A stretch of DNA of 64,000 bases from Pelobates cultripes (GCA_933207985.1 OW240916.1:80709179-80773178); one strand, 5' to 3'. Shown: positions 1 to 11,365, numbered from the stretch's first letter. Numbers and translations: made by a program. Notes: generated by a model not told the origin, from the sequence alone.

Positions 1-110
1 GGAGAGCAACAAGAGAGAGGAGGCAGGGGAGAGCAACGAGAGAGGGGGCAGGGGAGAGCAATAAGGGAGAGGGGGCAGGGGAGAGCAATAAGGGAGAGGG
101 GGCAGGGGAG
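1..110. repeat. 27-bp minisatellite, about four units
   Basis: Four successive units begin GGAGAGCAA and end GGGCAGG or GAGGCAGG, with lengths of 25-27 bp. It forms the outer flank of the 4-kb inverted repeat. A related, more degenerate ACACA/GGGGCTGGG tandem pattern follows at about 310-480. Confidence 0.75.
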
Positions 111-599
111 AGCAAAGGATGGCAGAGCACAAAAGGACAGGAGGGGAGAGCTCTAAGAGAGAGGAGTGCACTAAGGTACAGGGAAGGAAGAGGACCACTA
201 AGTGACGGGGGAGGAGTGAAAGAGATCATTAAGGGACTGGGGGAGTGTTTCTCTTTTTCCCCTTTCTCTGCCGCTCTGTGTCTCGTCCAAAGGTATTATG
301 GGAGAAAGAGACACACAGAGGGGCCTGGGGAGGAAGACACACAGACACACAAGAGATGGGAAGAGTAAAAGAGACAAAGGGGCTGGGGTGAGTAAGACAC
401 ACAAAGGGGCTGGGGTGAGAAAGACACACAAAGGGGTTGGGAGGATGTAGGAGACATACAAAGAGAGGGGATAAGAGACACACAATGTGCTTTTAAGAGA
501 TACACTAAAGGGGAATGTAAGACACACACAAAAATTAGATTAACAAAATAAATATTATAATAAAAATAAAGAGCTGCTTCCCTCTCAGCCCCGGCAAGA

Positions 600-977
600 T
601 TCAGCCCCTATTCTACCCCACAAATTATCTCTTTCACACTGCACACGCATAAACACCCAATGCATCCCTACACACATACACACACAGAAACAGAAAATGG
701 ATCTCTAAACACCACACAGAAACAGACAATGGATCTCTAAACACACACACCCAATGCATCTCTTACACACACACACTACACCCCTTACATACAGAAAAAC
801 ACACCTTCAATCCCTTACACACACAATCACACAATGAATCCCTTACACACAAACACAATGCATTCACTACACACAAACATACACCGCTTTCTATCCCTTA
901 CACACAAACACTCTGCACCTACTACACACACTACATCTCCTACACAAACTGGTATCTCTATACATTACATTCCATGA

Positions 978-1010
<33 letters not shown>
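600..1010 (+). repeat. CA-rich degenerate microsatellite
   Basis: ACACAC-rich sequence with repeated CCAATGCATC and CCCTTACACACA motifs, ending in a pure (CA)n run near 980-1008. It lies within the left arm of the foldback. Confidence 0.8.
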
Positions 1011-1012
<2 letters not shown>

Positions 1013-1929
1013 TTACATCCTCTACAATAACACATAAAACATCCATACACTCTACCCCCTTGTGAGTGAACTCATGGGTGGGTCATGTAAGTGGACTTAT
1101 GGGTGTGCCTTGTGGGCATACTCACAGTCAGGCCCTAGGGGCCCAGACCTTAAATTGCGTAAGGGCTCGCCAAAAATGTAGCTGCTTCCTGTTTGACCCA
1201 CGGCATTGACTTTTGAGAGCACTGTTACAAACTGCCTCCAGAGAGTGTGTTCTACGTCAGACCAGTGGAGCTAGACTGCAGCTAGAGCCCATCATCATCC
1301 TCTTGTCCTCATCTGGTTGTAAGTAGGTAATCTAGTATATTATTAGTGGTACTAATCTCTAATTTACCTTGTATTAAAAGGGACACTACAGTCACCAGAA
1401 CCACTTTTTTTCCTTTGTATTTCCTTTTGCTCCCATTTGATATTTTTAGCTTTTTTACTTTATTCACTCCCCAATATAATTATTTTTGTGAACTAATGTT
1501 TGTTCCATGGTGTAGACACAACTCTCTGACTGAAGCACATCTGCACAAGGTCTTTCAATATTTGTACTGACAGTGTCACCACTGATACCCAACTCACCTA
1601 AGAGTGATAAAATGGGCGGAGCTTTACAGCAGTGGGTGTGGAAAACTTTCAAGTAAGTAATTGATAATTGTGCTGGAATTTTTTTCAAATGGCGCCTTCT
1701 CTGCTTCCGTGTTGAGAGGACAGGGGGAAGGATCAGAGAAGCAGCTCTCCAGTCCTCCCACGAGCAATCAGTGTGGAGCATTGCCGTGCGTTACCATGGC
1801 AATGCTCCACACAGCATCGCGCGGGTGGGAGAGCTGCAGGACCTGTCCCTCTTACCACCACCAGAGATTTATGTGCCCCCCTCCTTCACATAAGGTAAGC
1901 AGAAGGAAGGGGGGAATCAGATTGTAATA

Positions 1930-2370
1930 TATTTGCAGCACTCCAACACACAGCAGCCCCCCCACACAGCACCCCTTTCACACACATTACTCCCTCACAC
2001 AGAGCACCCAGCACCTCCCCCCCACACAGAGCACCCAGACTCCCCCCCACACACACAGCACCCCTCTCGCGCGCACACACAGCACTTCACACACACTCCG
2101 CACCCGTACACACAAACACTGTACCCCTCAATGTAGCATGTGTGTGTGTTTGTGTGTATGTCTTCAGCAGTTTGTGTGTACTCGGCAGTCTGTCTGTACT
2201 CAGCATTCTGTCTGTGTGTTTGTGTATTCAGCAGTCTTTATGTATTGAGCAGTCTGTGTGTGTGTGTGTGTATGTTTGTGTGTGTGCGTGTATGCAGCGG
2301 ACTGTGTGCATGTATTCAGCGGACTGTGTGTGTGTCTGTGTGTATGTATTCAGCAGTCTGTGTGTATGTA
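1930..2370. repeat. CA-rich then TG-rich tracts at the foldback centre
   Basis: CA-rich sequence (1930-2130) is followed directly by TG-rich sequence (2138-2370) with repeated TGTATTCAGCAGTCTG units. The two halves can pair, so this is the probable tip of the inverted repeat. The ORFs here are repeat translations. Confidence 0.7.
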
Positions 2371-2822
2371 TTTTATGTATGTATTACATTTCTTGGAGAT
2401 ACTAATAAATGTAAGCCTAATTTTATCTATAATTTTAATTCCTGTGAGTTGTGTGTAGTGCACTGCTTTGCCCGGGGGCCCATAATGTTGTTAAGGTGGC
2501 ACTGGTGGGTGGGTGGGATGGAGGGCTGTGAGGGAGTTACAGCACTGCTCGCTCCATTGATGCCGCCGGGAGACATGAAATGACGCCAATCAGGCGCCCC
2601 CGCCTCATAGACGTAATTTCCTGTTTTGCCTGCAGCATCAGCAGAGGGAGCAGTGCTGGAACAGCACGTAAATCAGTACTCCCTCGCGCCCACACCCCCT
2701 TACAGCAGCGGGAAGGAGGTAGGGAGCCTGGGAGGACTTCAAACTCCCACCCTCACCAAAAAAAACAAAAACAGTATTTATGTGCTGGTAGGGAGAGGGG
2801 GATATGCTGGGGTAGTGAGGGT

Positions 2823-3058
2823 AAGATGCCTAGGGGAGAGAAGAGGCGAAGATGCCTAGGGGAGAGAAGAGGCGAAGATGCCTAGGGGAGAGAAGAGGCG
2901 AAGATGCCTAGGGGAGAGAAGAGGCGATGATGCCTAGGGGAGAGAAGAGGCGATGATGCCTAGGGGAGAGAAGAGGCGATGATGCCTAGGGGAGAGAAGA
3001 GGCGATGATGCCTAGGGGAGAGAAGAGGCGATGATGCCTAGGGGAGAGAAGAGGAGAT
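2823..3058 (+). repeat. 26-bp minisatellite, about nine units
   Basis: The unit AAGATGCCTAGGGGAGAGAA plus GAGGCG is repeated about nine times almost perfectly; later units carry TGATG in place of AGATG. A looser GGAGATGCTGGGG array continues to about 3250. Confidence 0.9.
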
Positions 3059-4204
3059 GCTGGGGAAAAGGTGGAGGAGGAGATGCTGGGTGGGGAAGGA
3101 GGAGATGCTGGGGGTGGAAGGGGAGAGGAGGAGAATCTGGGGGAAGGAGAGGAGAGGAGAAGGAGGTGCTGGGGGGAGAAGGGGAGAGGAGGAGATGCTG
3201 GGGGGAGAGGGGGATATGCTGTGCGTAGAGAAGGGAAGATGCTGGGGGAAAGAAGAGGAGAATTAGTTTGGAGAACTGTACGAGTTTTTTCTAAACGTAA
3301 ACCTCAGTATTCAGGTTTAATTGCCGTGTTGGCACTTTGAGGGGAAAAAAGTTGTCATGTATTGCGGTTTGGGCACTCGGGCTCAAAAAGTTTTGCCATC
3401 ACTGGGCTATAGACACCAGAACCACTACATTAAGCTTCTGGTGACTATAGTGGCCCTTTAATGTGAGGTAAATTAGAGATTAGTGCCACTAATAATATAT
3501 TGGATTGCCTACTTACCACCAGTCGAGGACAAGAGGAGGATGATGGGCTCAGGCTGCAGTCTGGCTCCACAGGTCTGGTGTAGAAGAGGCTCTCTGGAGA
3601 CTTAACGAACAGGAAGCAGCTCCATTTTTGGGGCCCCTTACACAGCTCAAGGTCTGGGCCCCCAGGGCCTGACATGCAATATGCCTACAAGGCCCACCCA
3701 TAAATCCACCTACATGGCCCACCCATGATTTCTCTCACAGGGAATGGAGTGTATGTGTGTAGGGGATCTGTTATGTGTTATTGTAAAGGATGTAATGTAT
3801 GTGTGTTCTTATGGAATGTAGTGTATAGGGAAACCAATTTTTGTAAGGGATGTAGTGTGTGTATAAGGGATGCAGTGTGTGTATAGGGGATGCAGTGTGT
3901 GTTTGTGTGTAACAAGTGCATTGTATGTTTCTGGGTGTGTATGGGGATGCATTGTGTATGTGTGAAGTGTAAAAGAGAGAGTTTGTGGGGTAGGCTAGGG
4001 ACAGAGAGGAGCAGCTCTTTATTTTATTTTTATAGTGATCTTCCCTCCTGTCCCTTAGTGCTCTCCCTTGGCCCCCTGTCCCTCTGCAGTCCCCCCTTGG
4101 TGGTCTTCTCACTCCCCCCTATCCCCCCTTAGTGGTCCTCCTCCTCCCCTGCCCCCTTAGTAGTCCTTTTTCAGTGGTACTTTCTACTGAAAGTACTTTT
4201 ATTG

Positions 4205-5210
4205 TTATTTAGGACTCCAGGCAACTGAAAGGATGTGTCCTTATCTGTTGGTGTACCCAAACAAGGAGAGAGCTAAGTTATTGCTTCAAGGTCTTGCGGA
4301 AGGTTTTAAGATTCCATGGTTGTATGTTTCAGGTGGTTCAGTTGTTATTAATTAAAAATCAGTTGAATCTGTTAGCAAAATTACAGTCCTCCTTGGGCTA
4401 ATTTCGCTTTTTCTACGTTAGGTTTAATAAAAAAAAAAAAAAAAAAAAAGAGCGAAAAAGAAAAACAGATTCAGACTAATTCACCATTTCTTCCCCTTCT
4501 GGTACGTCATTAAATGACGAATTTGACAAGGATACATGCTCAGTGTCCTACGCATAATGTGATGACGCACTCAAATGGATAAGAGAATTTGGACCGGGTG
4601 CACTGATGGTTGGAAGGTGGACATTGAGTCAGCCTTTAGGATATTAACGGTGCATCCGGGGGCTTTCAATTCGTTGAGTTTTTCATTCCTTGACAAGTTT
4701 TGATTTTAAATATTTACCAATGGGTTGTTACATTTCCCGTTTTACTTTGAAGCTTTTTTTGGCATTTTAGAATAAGTGTTAAGGTGGAGACCGATTTATA
4801 TTCTATTGTACATTATCGGGATGACTTTTGTTTATTGGTCCTAGTTCTGTTTCTGAATAAGTTATGTTATTAAAGGTTTTTTTTTCTGTAGCAGTGAAAA
4901 GACAGTGGGGCCAGTGACAAGTCTTCAATTCTTAAGGATAACAATTGTTTAATGCTTTTGAAGGTAAACTGACTATGGGAGCAACAGCGAAGCAGTTTCA
5001 GTCAATGTTAGGCCTTTTAACATTTGCAAGTCGTATTATGCGTATAGGAAGATTTTGAAGGCGAATGGCGCTGGCTTGTGTTAAAAGAAAATCTGTTCGC
5101 TGTTTTGTAAGGATTTCTGCAGAAATTAAGAAAGACTTGAGAGTGTTGGAGCATTTTCTGCAGCAGTACATGGGTTGTTTATTATGGTAATCGGAATTTT
5201 CAGGTTAAGG
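4205..5210 (+). pseudogene. Decayed Ngaro-like reverse transcriptase
   Basis: Fragments in several frames follow the order of a tyrosine-recombinase retrotransposon RT. A linker reading YPNKERAKLLLQGLAEGFKI lies near 4250-4310. KVDIESAFRILTVHPG (near 4615-4665) is the motif with the first catalytic Asp. LPMGC lies near 4715. HYRDDF, the equivalent of the YxDD active site, lies near 4812-4830. Many stops and frameshifts and a 20-base A run at 4430-4449 rule out function. RNase H, YR and SGNH remnants follow in the expected order on the same strand. The family call is by motif recognition. Confidence 0.72.
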
Positions 5211-5560
5211 AAGAGGTAGAATTATTTGAGGATGCAGGGTCAGTTGGTTTTGGCATATTTAGAACAAGAAATAGTCCTTTGCTCAGTGGCCAGATAATTG
5301 GGTAGAGCAAGGGTTGAACGGGAATGTAACCCCTTTTGGAATTGTTACCAATTGTAGCAGCATGTTTGGTATAAAAAAGAAGAAACTAATATTTTTAAGC
5401 TGTGACAATAAGGCAGTTGTACAGGTCTTTAATGCTATGCATTCTAAAAGTTGCTTTGTTATTAATTTGTTGCGAAATCTAGTATTGTTAAGTTTGAAAC
5501 ATAATATTTGGTTGAAGGATGTGCATATTCCTGTATAAATTACATACGAATTGATCCAGT
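5211..5560 (+). pseudogene. Decayed retrotransposon RNase H domain
   Basis: The reading frame at 5314-5538 contains SCDNKAVVQVFN followed by LLRNLVLLSLKHNIW and HIP. This is the typical sequence around the catalytic Asp (TDN/CDN) and the late His of DIRS/Ngaro RNase H. The N-terminal half is badly decayed. It lies directly after the RT and before the YR domain. Confidence 0.72.
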
Positions 5561-5639
5561 AGGTGGAAATATAGAAGTTGCATTCTCTTTTGTGGTTCAG
5601 TTTATTAGCAATGGTATAGCAACAAAAAAAAAAAATGCA

Positions 5640-6246
5640 ATTTCTAGGCGTTTAGCTGGTAACATATTTTGAGGTTTTGGGTAGACCAGTAGTGGTGCAG
5701 GCATTTGTGAGTAGATAGTTGTTAAAAGGTTATTTTAAAACGCTTTGTATGGCTGACGATAGTCGGCCCATAATATATTCAGTGTTGGGAGATCTGCTTG
5801 AAGTTTTGAAACACTGTTTGCTATTCGCAATTCAAAGTAAATTTGTTTTCAGCAGCACTTTATTTAGCCTGTTGCAGCACTTAAGATCAATGAGTTGGTT
5901 TCTTTCAGTAGATTTAGACTCCGGTTTCGGTTTAAGAATGCGTTGAGCAGGGACGCAAAGGTAGATGTTGGTTGCGATCTAAAACCGATCAATTGAAAAA
6001 GGCAGATGGATTCATCTGCTAGTGGCATACCTCAGGCTCTCCTCTAACACGTTCTCAATTTTCCGAATGTTTTTCAGTGATGTTTTGAAAAGACTTGGTT
6101 GCAAAGGAGAATTGGCTACTCATTCCTTCAGTATTGGGGTAGCATCTGAAGCGGCAAACTTAGGTTTTGGAGCAGAGGCTATAAAAGGAATTGGGAGACG
6201 GGAGTCAAATTGTTTTAAGTTATATGTGTGGAATGACATGATGTAA
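5640..6246 (+). pseudogene. Decayed tyrosine recombinase (YR) domain
   Basis: The first piece (5719-5946) reads LKGYFKT, then SRPIIYSVLGDLLEVL, then a hydrophobic stretch matching the start of a YR catalytic domain. The expected LRxxE box is not intact. The second piece (6022-6243) reads FSDVLKRLGC, then ATHSFSIGVASEAANLG, then IKGIGRRESNCFKLYV. This corresponds to the HxxR box (Arg replaced by Ser) and the GRW...Y region. The loss of catalytic residues confirms a dead copy. Confidence 0.7.
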
Positions 6247-6284
6247 TGTTTGCTTTCATCCTTTCACTCTTATTATTATTTCCT

Positions 6285-6800
6285 CAGGTACCGTAACAAA
6301 TGTTTGGGTTATGGGTCATTCTTTTGTAAAGCAGGCCATAGAAGGGCAGGAGCAGGAGTTTTATGGGCTGAATTTGGACTTCAATCGAGATGACGTCACA
6401 ATGTATGTGAAAGGTGTAGGTGGTCTACAATTTCGCCAGTTAATGGAACTCATATTAAAGTGTTGGTTTTGGCCTGCTCCAGCTGTAATAATAATTCATA
6501 TGGTGGTAAGGATATAGGTCTGGTTAAACCCGTGCAGTTATCACGTAAGGTAAAAAAAAAAAAGTTTGTGTGGTAATAAAAAAATAAATAAAAATAAATT
6601 ATTTCCTTAATAATCCTTGGTCGGAGGTGGTCCAGCGCTGGTGATGGTTAAGTGAACCAAGAGTTAAAAGCGCTGAGAAGAGTGAGTGGTAAGTTGAATT
6701 TTGGCAATGTCAAGATTTGCCACGATTGGGAAGGTTTTTATTTTAATTTTTTTTTATTTGTTTTCGCACAACATGAAGGTCATAATGGGATCAACCAGGT
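6285..6800 (+). pseudogene. Decayed SGNH-hydrolase-like ORF of the Ngaro element
   Basis: VTNVWVMGHSFV (from about 6293) carries the GHS block, the equivalent of the GDS nucleophile motif. LQFRQLMELIL and PAVIIIHM follow. Then GGKDIG (about 6499-6520, expected GGNDIG) appears only after a one-base shift. WSEVVQRW near 6620 fits a later block. SGNH hydrolase ORFs are known in vertebrate Ngaro elements, so position and motifs agree. Stops and shifts show it is not functional. The ORF at 6652-6960 may be its tail but is not clearly recognisable. Confidence 0.65.
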
Positions 6801-7199
6801 AAACAAACGGTTACTGAACAACGGAAAGCTCCTTGTAGCGATAGTGAAAATTCTTCACACTAGGAGAAAACAGAGAGAATTCCGTGAAAGTATAGTCTCT
6901 AGGACCAGAGAAAAGGCATACTTACAAGCAATTAGTATGATAACATATGTAAAATGTTAGAGAGAGAACTCTGAGCTACTGTGCATTATATTAAAAATCT
7001 TCCACTACAGAATATGTTTAACAATAAATAATGTGTCAAAAAATCCCTTAGAAAATTACCTTAAAGGGTGGGAAAGGTATAAGGGAGGGAAAATATTCGC
7101 CTCCTGTCTTTAATAAAATTTAGATGATTATTTCACTTACGCTAGAATAATCCCAAATTTTATGACAGGAAGCTTCATATTTACTATTTTAACACTCTC

Positions 7200-7266
7200 T
7201 ATGATAGAGAAAGCAGCGTGTGGCATAGGTTTGAAATAAAAAGTACGAAAAGTGGATTCCCTAGGC
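7200..7266 (-). pseudogene. 3' end of a DIRS tyrosine recombinase, split by a hAT insertion
   Basis: Read on the minus strand straight after the piece ending at 8345, with the insert and one copy of the target duplication removed, the frame continues as ADWSRESTFRTFYFKP. That is the expected C-terminal box with the catalytic Tyr of DIRS recombinases. The sequence from 7200 leftwards to about 6960 probably belongs to the same element's 3' region but has no recognisable coding content. Confidence 0.75.
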
Positions 7267-7669
7267 CAGGGGTTCCCAATTAATTATTCCCATGGAACCC
7301 TTTGACATAGTGTACAAACATCGTGGAACCCTCGAAAAAAAATTAGCATCACAGCACAAACATTTTAATTAACTGAGCATAATGTTTTCATTTTTGGCAA
7401 GTTTCTACAGATAGTAAACAGATTGCAGTACTTAGTAGCAGGTGTGCTTTTGTGTGTAGAGTTGGTGTTTGTATATTATTTTAGTATTTTGATACAGGGG
7501 TGTGTTTGTGTGTTATGCTTGCATATATGTGCAGTGGCGTGTGTAACGGCTGTACTGACATACAGATACACACTGGCACATACGCACAGATTCACACATA
7601 CACACTGAGACACAGATGCACACACTGACAGGTACACAATTATGTACACTGACACATACACACTCAGAT

Positions 7670-7714
<45 letters not shown>

Positions 7715-8344
7715 TACATACACTGACACACAGCTACACACACAGTGGCACATACACACTGACACACAGATATACACACTGGCACATGTACATACTTAGA
7801 TACACACACTAGAACATACACGTACTGGCACATACACACATTTAGATACACACATTGACAGATACTCTGAACCACAGATACACACTGACACATACATACA
7901 CCGATACACACAATGACACACAGATACACACACTCAGGCTCACACCCTGATACACAGATACATAAACACACACACACATCGTAATGTTTATATTTGCAGT
8001 CACCATCCTGTAAGGTTACCTTTTATCTGCAGGAGGGTGACTTGCTTGAAGTGCTGCTGGAGTGTGCTACTGCTCTCTCCCTTCTCCTGCCTTATCTCCC
8101 ATCTCGCTCGGTGGGCTCTGTGTCTAGGAGGAAATGACACTGTCAGTTCCTCTGATCATCCAACACTGCAAGGGACCGGGTCGCGATCTTAATCTGCCGT
8201 GGCGCCTGACCGGGCTTCTGTTCAGCGATACAGATTGGGTGGCCCTAAGTGCATGGGCCACCCGATGGGAAAAATTGCAGCTGAACCCCAATTTTGTTCT
8301 TGTGGAACCATAGGGCTCTGCGGAACACCAACTGGGAAACGCTG
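7267..8344. mobile_element. Non-autonomous hAT element with internal microsatellite
   Basis: It starts CAGGGGTTCCCAA and ends AACTGGGAAACGCTG, giving imperfect terminal inverted repeats of hAT type (CAGxG...). It is flanked by CCCTAGGC (7259-7266) and ACCTAGAC (8345-8352), an 8-bp target duplication matching at 6 of 8 bases. Removing the element restores the DIRS recombinase frame. The inside is mostly CA/TA microsatellite (7550-7980) with no transposase. Confidence 0.82.
7560..7980 (+). repeat. CA/TA microsatellite inside the hAT element
   Basis: Degenerate ACACACTGACACATACACA repeats with a pure (TA)n core at about 7682-7701. The overlapping ORFs of 79-154 residues on the minus strand are repeat translations. 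Confidence 0.9.
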
Positions 8345-8558
8345 ACCTAGACCAATCCGCTGAGGATAAAATGTGTGACAAAGAGCTGCCTGCACGAAAA
8401 GCAGAGGATGCGGCTGCTCCTCTGACTGAGTGAGCACCAAAGGACGGGTCAATCCCAGTTTGAAAAAGTAACCATCTGATCCAATGTGCAATTGATGGAG
8501 AGGAGACCACTTTGTGCGGTCCAACATAAGAAATGTGAATGGGGCCCGAAGGAGTATG
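8345..8558 (-). pseudogene. DIRS tyrosine recombinase C-terminal fragment
   Basis: The minus-strand frame reads TPSGPIHISYVGPHKVV near 8555-8500, then AHSVRGAAASSAF with the HxxR-type box, then HILSSADWSR up to the hAT insertion. HSVRGAA and the ADWS box are characteristic of DIRS recombinases. The protein continues across the insertion at 7266-7200. At 8559 it is cut abruptly by an LTR fragment. Confidence 0.8.
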
Positions 8559-8636
8559 TGTAACATTCTTCCTCACCTTGCGGTCTCTGCACCCAGAGGC
8601 CGTGCGTTTGCATGAATGACACTTGCGGCATGTTAA
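8559..8636 (+). repeat. 5' fragment of the same LTR family as 41154-41665
   Basis: It starts TGTAACATTCTTCCTCACC and shares CTTGCGGTC, GGCCGTGC, TTGCATGA and CATGTTAA with the first 75 bp of the solo LTR at 41154. It is sandwiched between a DIRS fragment and an L1 fragment. Confidence 0.75.
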
Positions 8637-9290
8637 TGGTTACCCAGATCCCGAGGTATTCCATTTTTTGCAAGCACCACCGGAACGGGAACAGTGAGTC
8701 CAGAGCCATATATTCCTCTTCGGGCGTAGTAACGTTTAGCACCTCTCATTTAGATAGGTTTAGTTTAAAGCCGGAGACCTTGCCAAATCGCTCAAACTCC
8801 GACAATAGGCAAGGCATTGTGATCCGAGGGCTCGTTATGAAGAAGAGAAAATCGTCTGCATAAGCGGCAACCTTATGGTCTGTCCCCTGCAAAGGGTGTT
8901 GGCGGATCACCTGGAGTAAGGATGCCAATGATATGGCGAATAGTAATGGGGACAGGGGACGTCCCTGCCTTGTTCCGTTGGAGATCTCGAAATAGTCAGT
9001 GAGGGCTCCATTGACCCGCACCACGGCTCGGGGTTTGTTATACAATGCTCGAATCCACGTAAGGAGTCTTTGCCCTACTCCCATTTTACTCAGGGTAGCG
9101 AACATGTAAGGCCATTTCACCCGATCGAACGCTTTCTCAGCGTCTGTGGAAAACAGGAGGAGATGTTGCGGTGCTTTCCTTGCCCGATGTTGTATCGCGA
9201 ACAGCCGTAGGGTGCTGTCTCGTGCCTTCCTTCCAGGTATGAATCCTGTTTGGTCCACTTCCTCTTTCTATGCTGCTCCAGCCAAGGCAC
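8637..9290 (-). pseudogene. L1/Tx1-type LINE reverse transcriptase fragment
   Basis: The minus-strand frame at 9258-8746 encodes DQTGFIPGRKARDSTLRLF, then STDAEKAFDRVKW (RT motif A), ISNGTRQGRPLSPLLFAISL (motif B) and AAYADDFLFF (motif C, catalytic Asp pair), and then GFKLNLSK. After a frameshift it continues as LNVTTPEEEY and PFRWC...YLGIWV at 8742-8637. This is the palm of an L1/Tx1-clade ORF2 protein. The endonuclease, N-terminal RT and C-terminal parts are missing, so this is a truncated relic. Confidence 0.9.
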
Positions 9291-9880
9291 AGGTCAGAGT
9301 ACTTTGTTCTGAGGAGATTTGACTTCACTTTATTGTTTTACACTATTGATTTAATTTACTGATCTGTGTACCCTATTTTTTCCCTCCTGCTCCCTCCCCT
9401 GCCTTACCCCCGTTAGACTACCTTGAAGTAATCTTTTCTTCAGTTTCCTGGCTTCCCACAGCCTACTGGGCCCTGGCCCTTTTTGCCTTTCACTCCCCAT
9501 CGCACTCACTCGCGCGTAGTGGCTTTTTGCCACAATCACAATGTTTTTCTGCAATTGCAACACTTTCTAATCTCCTCTACTGGTTCTGGGGCTAGCCTGG
9601 GGGTACTGCGGACAGGGGGAGTGTGGGGCAAACTTTTTGCTTGCCAGTGAACTGCAAAATCTGGCCGCGCAGGCGAATTTCCACACGAAAGTCGCCCATC
9701 TAGAATCTCGCGAGACCGAGAGATTCACGTCGGCCATCTTACACTACCCAGAACAGGATTCACACAATCTAGGCTGTTACAGGGCTGATTATTTAGACAA
9801 ATATATTATTGATTTTAGATATGTTTAAATTCATACCTTTTATTATCCTGTTAATCTGATAGTTGTACTGTATAACCAGT
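9291..9880. other. No gene recognised
   Basis: A T/C-rich stretch (9300-9570) and a CpG-containing stretch (9640-9760) may be LINE 5' sequence. I see no coding or terminal-repeat structure I can support. Confidence 0.4.
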
Positions 9881-10914
9881 GTCATACATAGACGTGCAAT
9901 TCGTTTTGGTCCGAATGTGAATTCGGGCAAATTTTGGGCAATTCGGACATTCGGGTACTTCCGAATGTCCAAATAGATGAATTGCCGAAGTTCCGAAGTA
10001 CAGTATTGCCTAAGAACTAATATACTTACCCAGTGGAAGAATAAAGAATGTTACACTGTATTTAATTTTAAATAAAAAGTATACAAACATAGCCAGGATT
10101 CAGCTGTAAGCATTTGCAACACTTACAACAATCAAGTAACCTACATTCATATAAAGTATAAGTTAGCCAGTAAATGTAATGACAGGAATGAATAAGTAGA
10201 TAACTCCCTAATTTCTACGGTATCAGGGAGCTATCTACCAAAAGACTGAAAGACCTGAATTGGTCTTTCAGCCAAATTTACTAATACCAAGTAAAAATTA
10301 CTTAGTATTAGTAAATTATGCCCCTACTCGCTATACCGCGAGTAGGGGCATGTCTATTAAACAGTGAGCAGTAACCAGAGAGCTATGAGTCAAATTACAC
10401 AGCGTGGGAAAATTCCAAAGAACTTTCCCACACTGTGTAAAATGGCACAGAGCACTCCGATTGGTGGATTTCAAGCCAGAGTGCTGTGACAGGTAAATGT
10501 AGAAACTTACCTGTCAGTCTCTTCATTTACCTGTCAGAGCACTCTGATTGGATGGCTTAAACCCACCAATCAGAGTGCGCTGAGCCTAATTGCAGGGCGG
10601 GGCAAGGCTTTATAAGCCTTCCCCCGCCCTGCAGAGCTCAGTCTGCGCGGAGCCCTCCATGGGTGAAGAAGAATTTTTTTTTTTTTGCTCACTTTTTTTT
10701 TTGTGCGGTTATTGTGGATTTTTTTTAATTGGCCTTTTTTGGGGCTGAAAAAAGAAGATTTTAGAAGAAAAAAAAAAAACATCAAATGGTTTTATATTTT
10801 TTTTTTATAGGTACTTAGTTAATGGCCCCCCCTCATTATTTTTAGCGTGAGGGGGGTAGGTACGGGTTAGTTTTTTTTTTTGGGAGGGGGGTAACATTTT
10901 TATTTAGGGCCACC

Positions 10915-11292
10915 ACGTGCTGCACAGGGGTGGGGGCCAAGGGGGAGGACAATAGGTCCACCGCCCTTATTGGTATTAAGGGCCCCCACCCGCCGCTCAG
11001 GGGTGGGGGGCAGGGGGGGAGGACGTAAGGTTCCCCCCCTTTTTAGTATTTAGGTCCCCCACCCACTGCTCAGGGGTGGGGGCCAGAGAGGAGGACATTA
11101 GGTCCCCCCCTTAATAGTATTTAGGGCCCCCACCCACGGCTCAGGGGTGGGGGCCAGGACAATAGATCCCCCCCCTTATTCTGATTTAGGGCCCCCACCT
11201 GCCGCTCAGGGGTGGGGGCCGGGGGGAGGACAATAAGTCCCCCTCATTATTTTACTTTAGGGCCCCCACCCGCTCAGGGGTGGGGGCCAGGT
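10915..11292 (+). repeat. ~70-bp G/C-rich tandem repeat, six partial units
   Basis: The key string CAGGGGTGGGGG recurs near 10925, 10998, 11071, 11142, 11207 and 11275, so the period is 65-73 bp. Each unit has GGGCCCCCACCC, CTCAGGGGTGGGGGCC and GGAGGACAATAGGTCC segments that can pair with themselves. Confidence 0.88.
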
Positions 11293-11365
11293 CCCTTTTT
11301 TAGCAGTGAGCAGCCACAGGCTGCTCACTGTTTAATAGACATGCCCCTACTCACTGTATAGCGAG

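Larger units (their letters stand above)
1..4190. repeat. Large imperfect inverted repeat (foldback) region
   Basis: The left part (about 540-1410) reappears in reverse complement and in mirrored order at about 3395-4050. Matching blocks are the segment around 555-700 (AAAGAGCTGCTTCC, then ACCCCACAAA, then CCAATGCATCCC) with 3935-4035, the block at 1060-1150 with 3640-3740, and the block at 1240-1405 with 3405-3590. The G-rich outer flank (1-530) is mirrored by the C/T-rich stretch 4040-4190. The centre (1930-3250) holds CA/TG tracts and a G-rich minisatellite. No gene is visible; every ORF here is low-complexity. Termini and target duplication were not found because the left side runs off the window. 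Confidence 0.7.

Noticed and set aside
2138..2583. Cys/Val-rich ORFs resembling small secreted or membrane peptides
   Set aside because: They are TG-microsatellite translations at the tip of the foldback.
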